64,000 nucleotides of DNA. It comes from Romanomermis culicivorax. Lineage: Eukaryota > Nematoda > Enoplea > Mermithida > Mermithidae. Of this stretch, positions 22,197 to 33,600 are shown piece after piece. The position numbers and the translations under genes are program-made. The stretch lies in NCBI GenBank assembly GCA_963922205.1, contig CAWUHX010000062.1, positions 124,001-188,000 of the forward strand, given 5' to 3'. The stretch's first letter is position 1; the number at the start of each line of letters is the position of its first letter. The notes under the pieces were generated by a model. The model saw nothing but the letters and a program-made list of their open reading frames with translations. It made no database searches and was not told where the DNA came from.

Positions 22197-23978
22197 AGTC
22201 CTTAGCTTTTTTGAAACAATAAATGCTAGAAGCCACCAAACATTTTATTTTTCAATATAATCACCATTCATATTATGACCCTTAAGCCAACGCATCTTAC
22301 ATATTTCTATGCCTAACTTCACCTATCACTTCATCATCACAGGCAAATCTTTTTCCCTTGAGGAACTGTTTCAAATTTCTAAATAGGTACAAGTTGGTGG
22401 GGGCCAGTTCAGGTGAATAGGGTGGATGATTGAGCTCCCTGAAGTTGCACTGAGACAGGGCGTCTTGGGCTACCTTGGATTTGTGAAATAGAGCCTTGTT
22501 ATGCAACAAAAGGACACCTTTGGTCAACTTTCCCATTCTTTTCTTTTTGATGCAGTGGCGTAGTTCGACCAACAAATTAGTGTAGTGATTGTTGTCTTTG
22601 GTGGCAGGAAATTCATCAACAATGGGCCTTTAGCATCCCAGAAAAGGATAACCATGACCTTCCCAGCTGACTTGCAGACCTTTGCATTCAACAGTGGTGG
22701 ACTGCCCTCGGGTATCCACTGCATTGACTGCTGTTTTGTTTCTAGGTCGTAGTAGTAAGCCTATGACTCGTCCCCTGTTACAAATCTATCGATAAAATCT
22801 TCCTCATCATCTTCGAATTGGTGATACAGGGCCAAACTCAAAGTTGCTCAGATGTGCTTGTGCCTTAGAGTTAAAAGTTTTGGGATTCAATGGGCACAAA
22901 CCTCGGACAGCAAAAGTTCTTCCTTCAAAATTCGATTGACAGTAGACGCTGACATGCCTAAAGTCTCACCTATTTGGCACACCTTGATTCACTGATGGGC
23001 TTCCACCAGTTGTCTAATGGCTTCATGGCTTCAATGTTTTCTAGGGTAGGCACGTCTTTTGGGGCACCCTGTCTTGGGTCGTCTTGAAACGATCCCCTCG
23101 CAGTCTTTATTGTATTTGTATTTGAGTCGGGCACTGATGAGTCACAGGCAGGATTGGGATTCCAGGATTCGTCCTTAATGTGCGTGTTTCCCACACCCAC
23201 ATTTACCCGATTAACTTAATAACTTGTACTTGAACCCGACACTAATTATCCCTCCAATTAAGGAAAAGAGTGTTTCCTTAATTGTCTCCCTAATTGCGTA
23301 AAACCGAAAGGAGAGGATTTTCTACCTTTATATTATGCAATAAAAACAAAGAAAACTTACGTACAAAATGAAAACGGGCAAGAAAATAAATGATCAACTC
23401 CCACGCACTCGGACGAGAAAAGAAGGTTGCGTGGTGGGAGGCGGCAAGTTGCAAATATAAAAGTGGCTGGCGGGGCGCACGTTAGTATACAAACATATAA
23501 CAATAATAATGAGATAATAATAAAAGAGAGAGACCAGCCCACGTGTACTGACATGCACTACAGTAAGACGGTTGCTGATGGTCCGCGTTGCTCGCTCCAC
23601 TTGCTACCTGCGGGCCTCATACGCGCTTTGACAAAATAACGAAAATCGGCGGAAAACACACTACAACATCTTGAACAATGCTATCCAGCGCTTAATGGTG
23701 CTGAATCCAAGGGCGTTAGCCCTGTTAACATTCAGCAACTTTCGATGAATTTTGGCCGCTTTGACGTCCTGCCACATCCAATAATGAATGACACAACATT
23801 GTTCAATATTCAAATTTTTGGACATAATTAAGAATAAGGATTATTAAACGTCAAGTTTTCCCTAAAAGATGAAGGCAAAATGAATGAAATTTTATATGTA
23901 CTCATGACTCATGTTGTATAACACAAAATAATATTTAAAAGCATATTATTATCAATCATCTCAAAAAAGCTAAGGACT
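22197..23978 (-). pseudogene. Mariner transposon with mutated catalytic residues, split by a solo LTR
   Basis: Inverted termini AGTCCTTAGCTTTTTTGA (22197 and reversed at 23978) are flanked by TA. Without the inserted LTR the element is about 1.2 kb, normal for mariner. Minus-strand fragments in order: an N-terminal block ending FSTIKRWIALFK (23669-23833), SFQDDPRQGAPKDVPTLEN (23090-23040), a GDES block in which the usual tryptophan codon is TAG (about 22765), WIPEGSPPLLNAK and FWDAKGPLL (22720-22610), then LLLHNKALFH and HPPYSPELAPTNLYLF. The second and third catalytic aspartates are both asparagine (LLHN, APTN), so the transposase is dead even apart from its breaks. Confidence 0.85.
23104..23672 (-). 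mobile_element. Solo LTR 2 inside the mariner
   Basis: 561 bp (23108-23668), minus orientation, ending on the plus strand in AAACACACTACAACA. TCTT flanks both sides (23104-23107, 23669-23672). The mariner frame resumes exactly across the insertion. The LTR begins TA instead of TG at 23108, a point change of the terminal dinucleotide. Confidence 0.85.
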
Positions 23979-24686
23979 TATGGCACAACTGTCGTAGAAT
24001 CAATTCTGAGCAGTTTTGATATATGGAAATTAGCTGCCGAATGTACAAATAAACTGTATGGAATATTTAACAAAAAGCACCAAACATAACCTGTGAATGC
24101 TTGTGAAACTATGTAAATAAGAAAAGCCAGAGTGCTTGGAGCGATTGCTATCTATGTAAAAATAGAAATCGAATAGGAGAAATTAGCAATCTACAACTTA
24201 CAGAGAGAAATTGGTTGTATAGATGATAAAATAAGGCTAGTAGCATAAAAAAGATTTTTCAATTTTATAGAAAGATTGAGATTGGAATTGAGGCTAATAT
24301 TTATGATTGGTTCTATATTTTAAAAAAATTGACTGCAAACTTGTAGTAAAAACAAACAACACAGATTTTAACCTGAAAATCACAAAAATTCAAATTTTCA
24401 GCATAAAATTTTTGCGGAAATAATTTCAGTGTTGTAATTATCAAAATGCAAATGATAAAATTCAAAAACACAAAAAAGATCACATGTCTTTTATAGTAAT
24501 ATACAATATTCCATACATAGGATTGAGTTTTCATTCAATCAACAAGTTTTGAACACATTTCACGAGGCTCAGGTCGAGAGGATCACACCTACCCCGACAA
24601 CTTGTTGGGCCTAGTCGTTTATCGCCCAGAAAGTTGGGTGACCAGATCAGGGCTGCCCCCAGTTGCTCCAAGGAGGAGGGATGTTG
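23979..24686. repeat. Paralogous segment shared with 58070-58700
   Basis: From about 24010 (TTTGATATATGGAAATTAGCTG) the sequence matches 58070 onwards, including AAATAAGAAAAGCC/AAGC and GCGATTGCTAT blocks, through an R1-like fragment at 24540-24680. No gene is recognised. Confidence 0.7.
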
Positions 24687-25206
24687 TGTTGTAGTGTATT
24701 CCAGCCCATTTGTAGAATATTTTCGTACTTGTCATTTTTCGAAAGGGGCACGCAGGTTCAAAGTGGAGTGAGCGACGCAGACCATCAGGAGACGTCTTAC
24801 TGTAGTGCAAATTGGCACGTATGCGTTGGGCTCTCTATTATTATTAGTGTTGCTATTTTTTGTATGTATTAACTCACCTCCCCGTGTGCCAAGCCTATTG
24901 TGTATTTTCCCCAGCACAAGGGAGTTTTATTATTCCTTGCCCGTTCGAATTTTGTATGAGTAAGTGTATTTTGTGTTAGATAAAATTGGAGAAAACTCTC
25001 CCTCATTTCTCATGCCTAATTGGGAGACAGATTAAGGAACTTAGTTTTCTTAGTCTGTGGGTTAATTATTGTTGGGTTTGAGTACTCTAATTAAGTTTTA
25101 ATGGGGTAAGTGTGGGCGTTGGAAATATGTGCATTAGGGACGAATTCTGGAATCCCACTCCTGCCTCCTCTCTCAAAAGTCCCGACCAAATAAAATACAA
25201 CAGTTG
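24683..25206 (+). mobile_element. Solo LTR 4
   Basis: 516 bp (24687-25202) starting TGTTGTAGTGTATTCC and ending AAAATACAACA, flanked by GTTG on both sides. It shares most of its sequence with solo LTR 5 at 41404-41928. The paralogous region at about 58690 (ATGTTGTATTGTAAC) shows the empty site. Confidence 0.85.
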
Positions 25207-25243
25207 TAGTGTAACATGATCATTTCAGCCCTAGGATTGATAT

Positions 25244-25833
25244 TGTTATATCTTTGTTTATCGGGGCGGAGGTGATGCGGCGTGAGCAGGATTGGGATTC
25301 CGAGGTTGCGTCCTTAATGTACGTGCGTCCCACGCCCACGTTTACCCGATTACCTAATTACTAGTACTTAAACCCCGACAATAATTATCCCAACAATTAA
25401 AGAAAACCTAGTTTCTTTAATTGTCTCCCTTCTTTCTCACTAACTAAAAATAAAAGGGCTTTCCTACCTATTTATTACTATACAATAACGTACGAAAACT
25501 TACGTGACAAAACGCTACGGGGGAGACGAAAATAAAGTGACAATAATAAATCTACTCCCACGCACGGGCGAGCAAAGACGAAAAGGCGTGGTGGGAGGCG
25601 GCAAATACGTACTAGTGGTGGCCGGCGGGGCACACAACTAGTAGAGAAAATAAAAACACACGTAAAATATACGTTAACGAATAAGTGAAGAGAGAGACCA
25701 GCGCACGCGTACCGACGTGCGCTACAGTAAGATGGCCACTGGTGGTCCGCGTTGCTCTCTCCACTTGCCACCTGCGGGCCTGTGACGTATTTTGACAAAA
25801 CAATGAAAAATCGGCGGAAAACACACTACAACA
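25244..25833 (-). repeat. 3' LTR of the Ty3/Gypsy element
   Basis: Plus-strand ends are TGTTATATCTTTG and ACACTACAACA. It has the same length as the partner at 37504-38093. At all nine CpG-associated differences this copy keeps the CG. Confidence 0.95.
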
Positions 25834-26239
25834 CCCCTCCCCCCTTGCAGTAGATCGCCCTAAGCGATCGTCAGGAAATACCGGAAAGAACATGCAAGGG
25901 GAAGGGCTCCGCCACTACAGGCCGTCGCCGGGGTTGCCGAAGATTCTTCGGCGTCACACAGCGGGGCCGGCAGAGTAGTTGGGGTAGTTTGAGCCGATTT
26001 TTGGGGCAGCGACCATAAGCCCGGCGGCGGAGTGTACGGACAAAACGGGGCAAGTGGGGGCGTGTAGCAGGCCACCGGCGGTCAACTTACTGTGTGCTTG
26101 CAGCGTCGGCTGCACGTGCGCTGGAAACTAGTACAAAAGTATAAAGCAAAACGAGATTAGAAATGAAACAACCGGATCAAAATGAGGTTAAGAAACGCAA
26201 AAACGAAGAAAAACAATGTTACTGTACAAAAAGCTCTTG

Positions 26240-29200
26240 TCAATGGCAGCGGCGATAACGGGTATCGGATGCGGAGTGGTGATTTCGTTGCGGATCGCGG
26301 CGGTCGCGTTCGTTTCGTCGGTAGCGATTGTTGTAGTAGCCGTGGGGATCATACGGGTCGTCGTGACCATCAAAACGGACGTTACGGGAATAACGGGATC
26401 GACCGTAGTCAGAGGTATCCCGGCGGCGCGACGATGAGGTTGATGTTTGAGGTGGAAGCGGCGATAGCGGGTTCACGCCTGGTGCCGGCAACTGAGTGGC
26501 AATTAACGACAGTTTGTCGGATGGCGTCCCTGTTGGCGGCAACGGTCGCGGTGGCAAAAGATTCCACCGGGCAGAAAAGTCGTGCCGACGCAGCAGGGGC
26601 GCGGGGCGATCCGTCTCGCTGTGGTATTGCAAATAAATTCTTCGGATGTCGGCGATTTCGGGCGGCTGTGGAAACGGTGCGTAGCTCGGATAAGCCATCC
26701 AGCTGTCGATGAGTCCGACAGCGGTGTTATAGGCTTGGAGCAGGCACGAAGGATTGTCCAGGCCGCGGGCTTCGTATAGGAAAAGAGTCAAGTGGGCGGT
26801 GTGAACGGCGTCAACGACACCGAGCTCCTCGGCCCAAAGACTGGCGACCCATTTCAATATCACTGTGGCAACGGCGTGCGAAATCTGGGGTTGCTGTTCT
26901 ACGTATGAGGGGCGGTAGTGGTCGCGGAAATATTGATACAGCGCCAGCGAAGCGTTCGTGGCGCGTATGTGCACGGGCATGGTAATGTGAATGCGAAGGC
27001 GCCCGAAAAAATTGATCAGTACCATTTCGTGCATCGTGCGTGGTGAGAAGAATTCGACGGCCGGGTCAATATGTGGCGGATAACCTAGTGTGACAATCGT
27101 AACGGCGTGCGGCTGATCGGTAGTACGAAATCGTGTGTAATTCGGCAAGTGTGTAGCCTCGCTAGGCAACTGGGGCTTGATGGCTGGTGCGGAACTTGGT
27201 GGCAACGGAGCTCCAAGAACCGGTTTGGTGGCGATGATCATTTGCGGCTGTTTGACCGCAGTAACCGGAGCCGACGTCGGGGCCGTAGGCGGCAGCGACG
27301 TGGTGTGGGTTACCGTGGTTGTTATGGCGGTTGTCGGGGCCGTAGGCGGCTGCGACGTTACCGTAGGGGTAGTCGAGGGTGTTGTGGGCTCCACGTCCAT
27401 AGGAGGCGGCGGAAGCGGAGCTTTGAATTCATCTTTCGGCGGATTCTTTAGAGCTTCCAGGCGGCGCTGGATTTCGGCGTCTCGGTGCAATGGGCTAATG
27501 TAGTCTGTTAGTTTCGATGGTGAACGGCGGAAACCGTGGCGATAGTGTTCTTCGTAAAAACCCGTCGTATGCACCTTACGGGTTTGTTCGCTCTGCGTAC
27601 GATGCGGCGGTGCGTCATCGCGGCGTTCATGCTGGCGGCTTTCTCTGCCGGTCGCTGGAGTTTGTTTCGTTTCTTTACGGTGGCGGTCATCACGAGAATG
27701 AGACTCGTGGTGTGAACGGTGGCTGTCTGGTTTGTGAGCAGGCGGCGGTAACGTCGCCGACGCTGCTGTTTTGGAAGAATCGCGCTTGGGTTTCGGCGTT
27801 GATGTGGCGTGCGAAGGGCGTTCGGCTTCTTCGCGGGTTCTTTGTTTATCGCGTTGTTCACGGCGTCGAGTGGTGCGCTCGCTGGGTGTTCGGCCGCGCT
27901 CAGCACGCGAGGTGCTGGGTGGCGGCGTACGCCGTGTACTCGGTTCGTCCGATGTTTTTGTCTTGTGGGATTTGCGGTACGCTGATTCGTCCTGGAGCTG
28001 TTGTTTTCGTTTTATTGAATGTTCATACCGGCCGGGTCTTCGGATAGGATTACCATAGCGATCTAGAGCCGGCACCGACGTGCTGGATGCCTGTGGGGTT
28101 TGGACATCCACAGGCGCCGTCGGCGGCGGTAGAATCGCTGGTTGCGGCGGTTGCGGAATCGGTTGCCGTTGCGAAGTGACCGGCGGCGGTAATGGGGCCG
28201 GTGTTTGCGCGACGGGTTGGGCCATCGCAGGAGCCATTTGAGCTACTTGCGGGGCAGGAGCGATCAACATCGGTTGCGGCAACAAAATTTGTTGTATTTG
28301 TTCTTTCAACGCTTCGGGGAAATCTTTCCACTGATGTTCGGGAAATAACATACCGGGCGGCGGTGGCGGAAAATGATGCGCGGCTAGTGCTGGGGCCAAA
28401 GCGTCCCATTGCGTAGCTGAAATAATTTGTTGAGAAAAACGTACGGGAGCACTTTACCTGGCTGCGGCAACAGTAGCAATAAGCGGAGGTCCCGGCAAAA
28501 CGGCCGGCGTCGCCAAGTATATTCGTGGATCCACGGCGGGTGCCGTGGTGATTGTCGTGGCGGCTGGTTCCATAGAGGCGACGTCCATAGACCTGGATTG
28601 ATCCACCGTACTTTCTTCGGGTATGTCGGTCAACATTTGTTCTGACGTCATAGTCTCGGAGTCAATCGCGGCGGGTTGGACGGGTGTGGACTCGTCCATC
28701 GGAGCCGGAGCGATGTTGGAAATTTCATCGAGCGTCAATTTCAGAAAATCGTTGATTTGCGTGGCAGTTGCCGATATATCGGAAGGCGCGGGTACCATAG
28801 GAAGGGCCGACACGTCTGTTGACGGCGGCAGCTTCGCTATGTTGAGGTCGAAGATCGGCGTTTCGAGTAGTTCGTCGTCGGCGGGTTCGACTTCGACGTT
28901 GATAGGGCGGTCGAGGAGTTCCTCGGCGGTGAGCGTTTGCACCGAAGCCGTAGTCGGCATGGGGTACGCATACACCGGCGCGGGGAACGAAAGATGATTT
29001 TGATAGTCAATGAGCGCGACGAACGTTGAGTAAAAATGGAAACGGCTGTGTGGATTGGCCGTATAGTCGTTTTCATCAATTTCAATTTCTTCGACCGACG
29101 TTTCCATATGGAAGTCTTCTTTGAACACAATCGGGCGTAACGCAAATCGATTGCAAATGTACGTGCTTGGGTCGCTAGAAAAACTGGGCTCGCGTTCCGG

Positions 29201-29674
29201 GATGCGGTTCATCCAATTCGTGAGAAGCGAATTGGGGTTGCCGTCGCTGCGGTACCACATGCACTCGTAGAACGCGGCGCGGGTGTCTGGCGTCATCGAT
29301 TGCGCGTGGCGGAGGAGGACGTCGTTGACGAAGGCGTATTCCGCGGCGGAACATGGTGAAGCTAGGAGCGCGGCTAACGGCATAAAAGACGTTAGCTTTC
29401 GGAACCATTCTCCGTCAATCTGTAAAAAGTTAAGGAAGATTGAAGGGTGATAACGATAATGGATACCGTTATAAGTGCGCTCGCGTAGGGGTTGGTCGGC
29501 GGCTACGCGTTCGGTCCAAAGATCTTCAACTTCGTGAGGGAGCAGCGGTAAGTTGGGGTCGTTGTAAGGCATACGATCGCGGACGGCCAACTTGTATATC
29601 GGTGAAAGCGGAAAGTTGAGCAGCTCAATGATCCGATGGATGAGATTGCTTTTGAAGGACGATGCAAATGTGAA
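26240..29674 (-). pseudogene. Accessory ORF (ORF3) of the Ty3/Gypsy element, function unknown, one stop codon
   Basis: Two long open stretches, 29590-28454 (378 codons) and 28453-26240 (about 737 codons), are in the same frame and separated only by a TAA at 28456-28454. The frame is open from 29674, with the first ATG at 29572. The N-terminal part has an ordered region (LPHEVEDLWTERVAADQPL, RYHPSIFLNFLQIDGEWF), then an acidic, threonine- and proline-rich tail. After the stop come PPPPP-rich sequence, a strongly basic Arg/Ser/His block, another proline/threonine-rich linker, an ordered region ([60 protein letters not shown]) and a basic RR/SR tail. No signal peptide or membrane span is visible, so an envelope protein is unlikely. 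Position between integrase and 3' LTR marks it as an extra gene of the element. An RNA-binding or gag-like structural role is only a guess from composition. Confidence 0.6.
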
Positions 29675-30135
29675 TCAGGAGGGAGGCGTTGTGGTGTTGT
29701 CAATTCGTTAGAAGGACACATGCTTTGAGGCGGCGTTGGCTTGGGCGGCGATGTCACCTTGATGGGCGCACTTGGACAACTGGATCGGGCTACGATAGCG
29801 GGATAACGAGAGTTGTGGTATGCGGAAATCAAAGCAGCGGCCGGTTGTGGACCGAGGAGGCCACAACTTGACGATGACGGGATCGCGGCGGCTGACCATG
29901 GAACTCTGACCCAAGACTACAGAGGGGGAGAAACTCATGGGGTCCCAAGCAAAAGCATGCAAGTATAAGCAGCAAAAGCATAAAATGAGAAAATACCATC
30001 GCAGGCGAAACTTAGATCATTCTGGTGGGGCTGCTGTTCGGCCCAGCGGACGTAACGTTCGTTTATGTTTATCGATTCACGATACGGCGGAGGGTCGTCG
30101 GCCGTGGAGCTTGATGCGGTCGACGGCGTCGTCAT
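29503..30135 (-). pseudogene. Small accessory frames upstream of ORF3, including a PPPY-containing peptide
   Basis: An ATG at 30135 opens a frame to 29935 containing STADDPPPYRES near its N terminus and INERYVRWAEQQPHQNDL. PPxY motifs in retroviral and retrotransposon structural proteins can recruit NEDD4-type ubiquitin ligases, though four letters alone are weak. A second frame (29832-29503) is proline-rich (PPKPTPPQSMCPSNELTTP) and overlaps the start of ORF3. Whether these are exons spliced to ORF3 or frameshifted parts of it cannot be settled by reading. Confidence 0.35.
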
Positions 30136-30318
30136 TTTGAAAAATAAAATTTTTGAGAGTGGCTTGAAAATGCGACGATTGCTGATGGAAGCGAAAGATG
30201 GAAATGAAATAGTAAAAGAATTAGCCGCTGAAAGGTGAAGAAAGTGTAAAGTAGGAAAATGCAAACACTATCATTACGAAAAGCAACACAAACACCACTA
30301 TGTTAATGGAGAGTAAAA

Positions 30319-30561
30319 TCAACCTTTCCCAATTAGTCTTATGAGAGTGATAGCGGCCAGGGTCGGGCGGAAGTAAACCGAATGGCCTCGCGCCGAACAG
30401 AACCTAATGTTATAGAGGAAACCCCCTCCTATTGCGAAAGTGTGGGAACCGGGGCAAGATGTAAAGTGACATTGTAAAGTCGGCTGAAGGCAAAAAACGA
30501 CGGATTGAGTGGAAGCGTGTTGAAACTGCCGTACATCCTTGCTCGTTATCGAGGTCGCCAT
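30319..30561 (-). CDS. Short ORF between integrase and the accessory region, unknown
   Basis: 80 codons from an ATG, beginning 84 nt after the end of the pol frame. Composition is ordinary and no domain is recognised (FCSARGHSVYFRPTLAAIT near the C terminus). It could be a small accessory gene, an exon, or a chance frame. Confidence 0.25.
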   Translation of the reverse strand: MATSITSKDVRQFQHASTQSVVFCLQPTLQCHFTSCPGSHTFAIGGGFLYNIRFCSARGHSVYFRPTLAAITLIRLIGKG

Positions 30562-30644
30562 GATCTAAATTAAACGAACATAAAGATTATTTACAACGCG
30601 GCGTGATGAGCGCCGTATCACAAAAGAAAAAATTTCAAAGCGAA

Positions 30645-33600
30645 CTATTGCCGGCGAGAAGTGTGGGGCGTGTGTGGTCCACCTTCTTCGTTGTCGAATG
30701 CATTCTTTGCCGGTCGTGGGACAAACGGTTTTAGAGGTGTGATGGAGACTGTCTGCGGGCGGCCGGGCGCGTCGAGTGCGTCAATGGTAACAACGTTTTC
30801 GGCTGCGCGGGAGGCGTCCGTGACGAGGAAAGGCCCGATGAAGTCGGATTGAATCTTGTTGGCTTTGCGCGTGTTGGTCAAAAGAACTAAGTCGTTGAGG
30901 GCGAAGTCGCGTCTTCGAGCTTTGCGGTCAAAATATTCTTTGCTGGCGGCGGCTGCGGCATCGAGGTTAGCTTTGATCTTTTTGTGCATCTTGAGTTGGG
31001 CTTGCGTTAGAATATGTTGATAAGCGTCGTAATTCAACGGTAAGGTGAGGCGGCGGGCGCAGTCGTAGTCGAAGGTGATGCGCGGTTCATATCCTCGTAA
31101 TAAACTGAACGGCGAATGTCATGTGGCTGTATGTGGCGTGGCGTTGTAAGCGAACACGGCGTAGGGTAGGTAACGCTCCCAGTTGTCTGGATCGTCGGCG
31201 GTATACTTTTTGAGTTGAGCGATCAAGGTTTGATTGAAACGTTCGACCATCCCGTTGCACTGGGGGTGGTACGCCGTTGTTTTGACTTTTCGAATTTTGA
31301 GAAGTTCACAAATATCTTGCATGAGTTTTGACGTAAAGCATCCACCTTGATCGGAAAGGAGTACAAGTGGGCTACCGTGCGTGAGGATGACGTTGTTGAT
31401 AAAACATTCCACTATTGTTGAGGCTTTTTGATCTGGTATCGGATGCGCGGACACGAATTTCGTAAAGTAATCCTGAAAAACAATAACGTAGGGGCGCTTC
31501 TCACCTACTGGCGAAATGTTGACGATGTCGGTTGCCACGATTTCGAATGGGTGTTTGGGTTGAATTGGCAACAATGGCGGAGGCGGTGACGTGCGCGGCG
31601 TTGTTAGTTGGCAAATTTTACAGGTTTTGATCCAATCCCGAACATTCTCTTCCATGCGGGGCCACCAAAAGTGAGCTTTAATGGCTGCTAGCGTACGATT
31701 TGTTCCTTGGTGATTCAAAATTTTTGCGCCCTGGAATTGGTGAAGAGTTTGGTCGACCATGGAGGCGGGTACGACTAATTGCTTGACATCTTTAAGTTGA
31801 CGGTATAAAAGTTGATCTTCCAGGAAGAAAATCGGCAGGTGTTTGGCGGCGTTATCCGTTTTGAGGGAGGCAATGATTTTCGTTATGGCCGGATCCGCGG
31901 CTTGCGCTTTCAAAACTTCTTCATGAGCGGCAATCGTAATAACTTCTGCCGGGGGCGGTTGGTGATCGGCATCTTGAGGCATTGAATTAGAGAGTGTGGG
32001 TTGACTGATGGTCTTTCTCGTCATTGCACGAGTGATGGCGTTGATTTCGGCATCGACTTCCGTGGGTAATGAAGCCACTGCTGGGCGTATTTCCGGTACC
32101 GTTAAGTCGGTTTCCGTAGTTGCACCAGCAGGGTGAAAATTTTCACGGAAAATCGTTGCGGTCAAGTTTTCAGCGTTCTGGATCGGGCATTTGTCGCGGT
32201 CATCTTTCCTAGATAGAAAATCGGCGCAAGCTTTATCCTTACCTTTAACATATTCCACCTTGTAATCGTAATCTTGTAGGCTGATCGCGAAGCGCTGAAG
32301 TCGTGAATTGCGGTGTTTCTCGTCTTTGAGCCATTCGAGGGGCTTGTGGTCGGTGCGAACGATAACTTTCTGGCCGTACACATAGTGGCGATACATCCAG
32401 AAGCCGTAGACAATGGCGAGGCATTCACGCTCAGTTGTACTGTAGCGGGTTTGGGCATCGGTGAGTACGCGGCTATTGTAGGCCATGACCCATTGATCGG
32501 TTTCGTTTTCTTGGTACAGAATTGCTCCGATGGCAGTCGTACTGGCATCGGTTTGTATAACGAATTGAGCTTTGCCATCGTAGACCGGGTAGCGGAGAAA
32601 GGGCGACGACGTGAGGGCTGTTTTGATGCCTTTGAATGCGGCGTGGTGTTCATCCGTGGCGAAGTATTGGGCGTCTTTGGGTAAGAGTCCGTACAAAGGA
32701 CTGGACAAGGTCGCCAAATTCGGGATGAATCGCTTGCACCATTGAACTAGACCTAAAAAACTCTGCATACCTTTTTTAGTCTTCGGAAATTCGTATTCGG
32801 CGATCGCTTTGACTTTTTCGGGATCGGCGGCGATTCCGCGGGCGCTAAGAAGATGTCCCAAGAATTTGACTTGCGGCGGCAGGAATTCGCATTTGTCTGG
32901 CCGAAGCGTAAGGTTGGCAGCGCGGAGGGCGTCGAAAATGATTTGTAGATGTTCCAAATGTTCGTGGAACGAATTCGAGAAAATAATAATATCGTCAATA
33001 TAAACGAGACAAATCTTCCAAATGTACGGGCGAAGGATTCTCTCCATTAAACGTTGAAATTCGGCAGGCGCGTTTTTCAGGCTGAAGGGCAAAACTTTGA
33101 ATCGAAACAAACCTTCTTGGCAAACGAAGGTTGTTTTATCACGGGAGTCAGCGTCGAGGGGTACCTGCCAGTACCCGGCTTTGAGGTCGAGCGTGGTGAA
33201 GAATTTTGCGTGTCCCATTGCGTCCAAATAGTCGTCGATGCGCGGAATGGGAAATTTGTCGCTTGGCGTAACGTCGTTTATTCTGCGGTAGTCAACAACG
33301 GGTCTCCACGAGCCGTCTTTTTTCTTTACCAAAAATAGCGGTGCGACCCAGGGCGAGCGGGATGGTTCGATAAAATCGTTGTCAAGCATTTCTTGGATAT
33401 GGCGACGGACAATCGGTCTTTGTTCCATCGCAGCACGGTAGTAATGGCGGGAAACTGGTTTTGCGGTGCCGGTATCGATGCTGACGGTCAACTCGCTAGT
33501 GATGGTTGGTTTATCGCCGGGGAGCCTGAAAACGTCGCGGTGCTGTCGGAGCATCCTGAGGGCTTTTGCTTTTTGCGCGGTAGAAACGTACGTCTTTTCC

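Noticed and set aside
28417-28457. A 41-nt intron joining the two halves of ORF3
   Set aside because: Donor and acceptor words exist, but removing 41 nt breaks the frame, while the halves are already in the same frame around one TAA.
26182-28645. Plus-strand open frames of 60-176 codons opposite ORF3
   Set aside because: They are antisense shadows of a GC-rich coding strand with no domain of their own.
26240-29590. An envelope gene making the Ty3 element an endogenous retrovirus
   Set aside because: No signal peptide, furin-like site or membrane span; composition is proline/arginine-rich.
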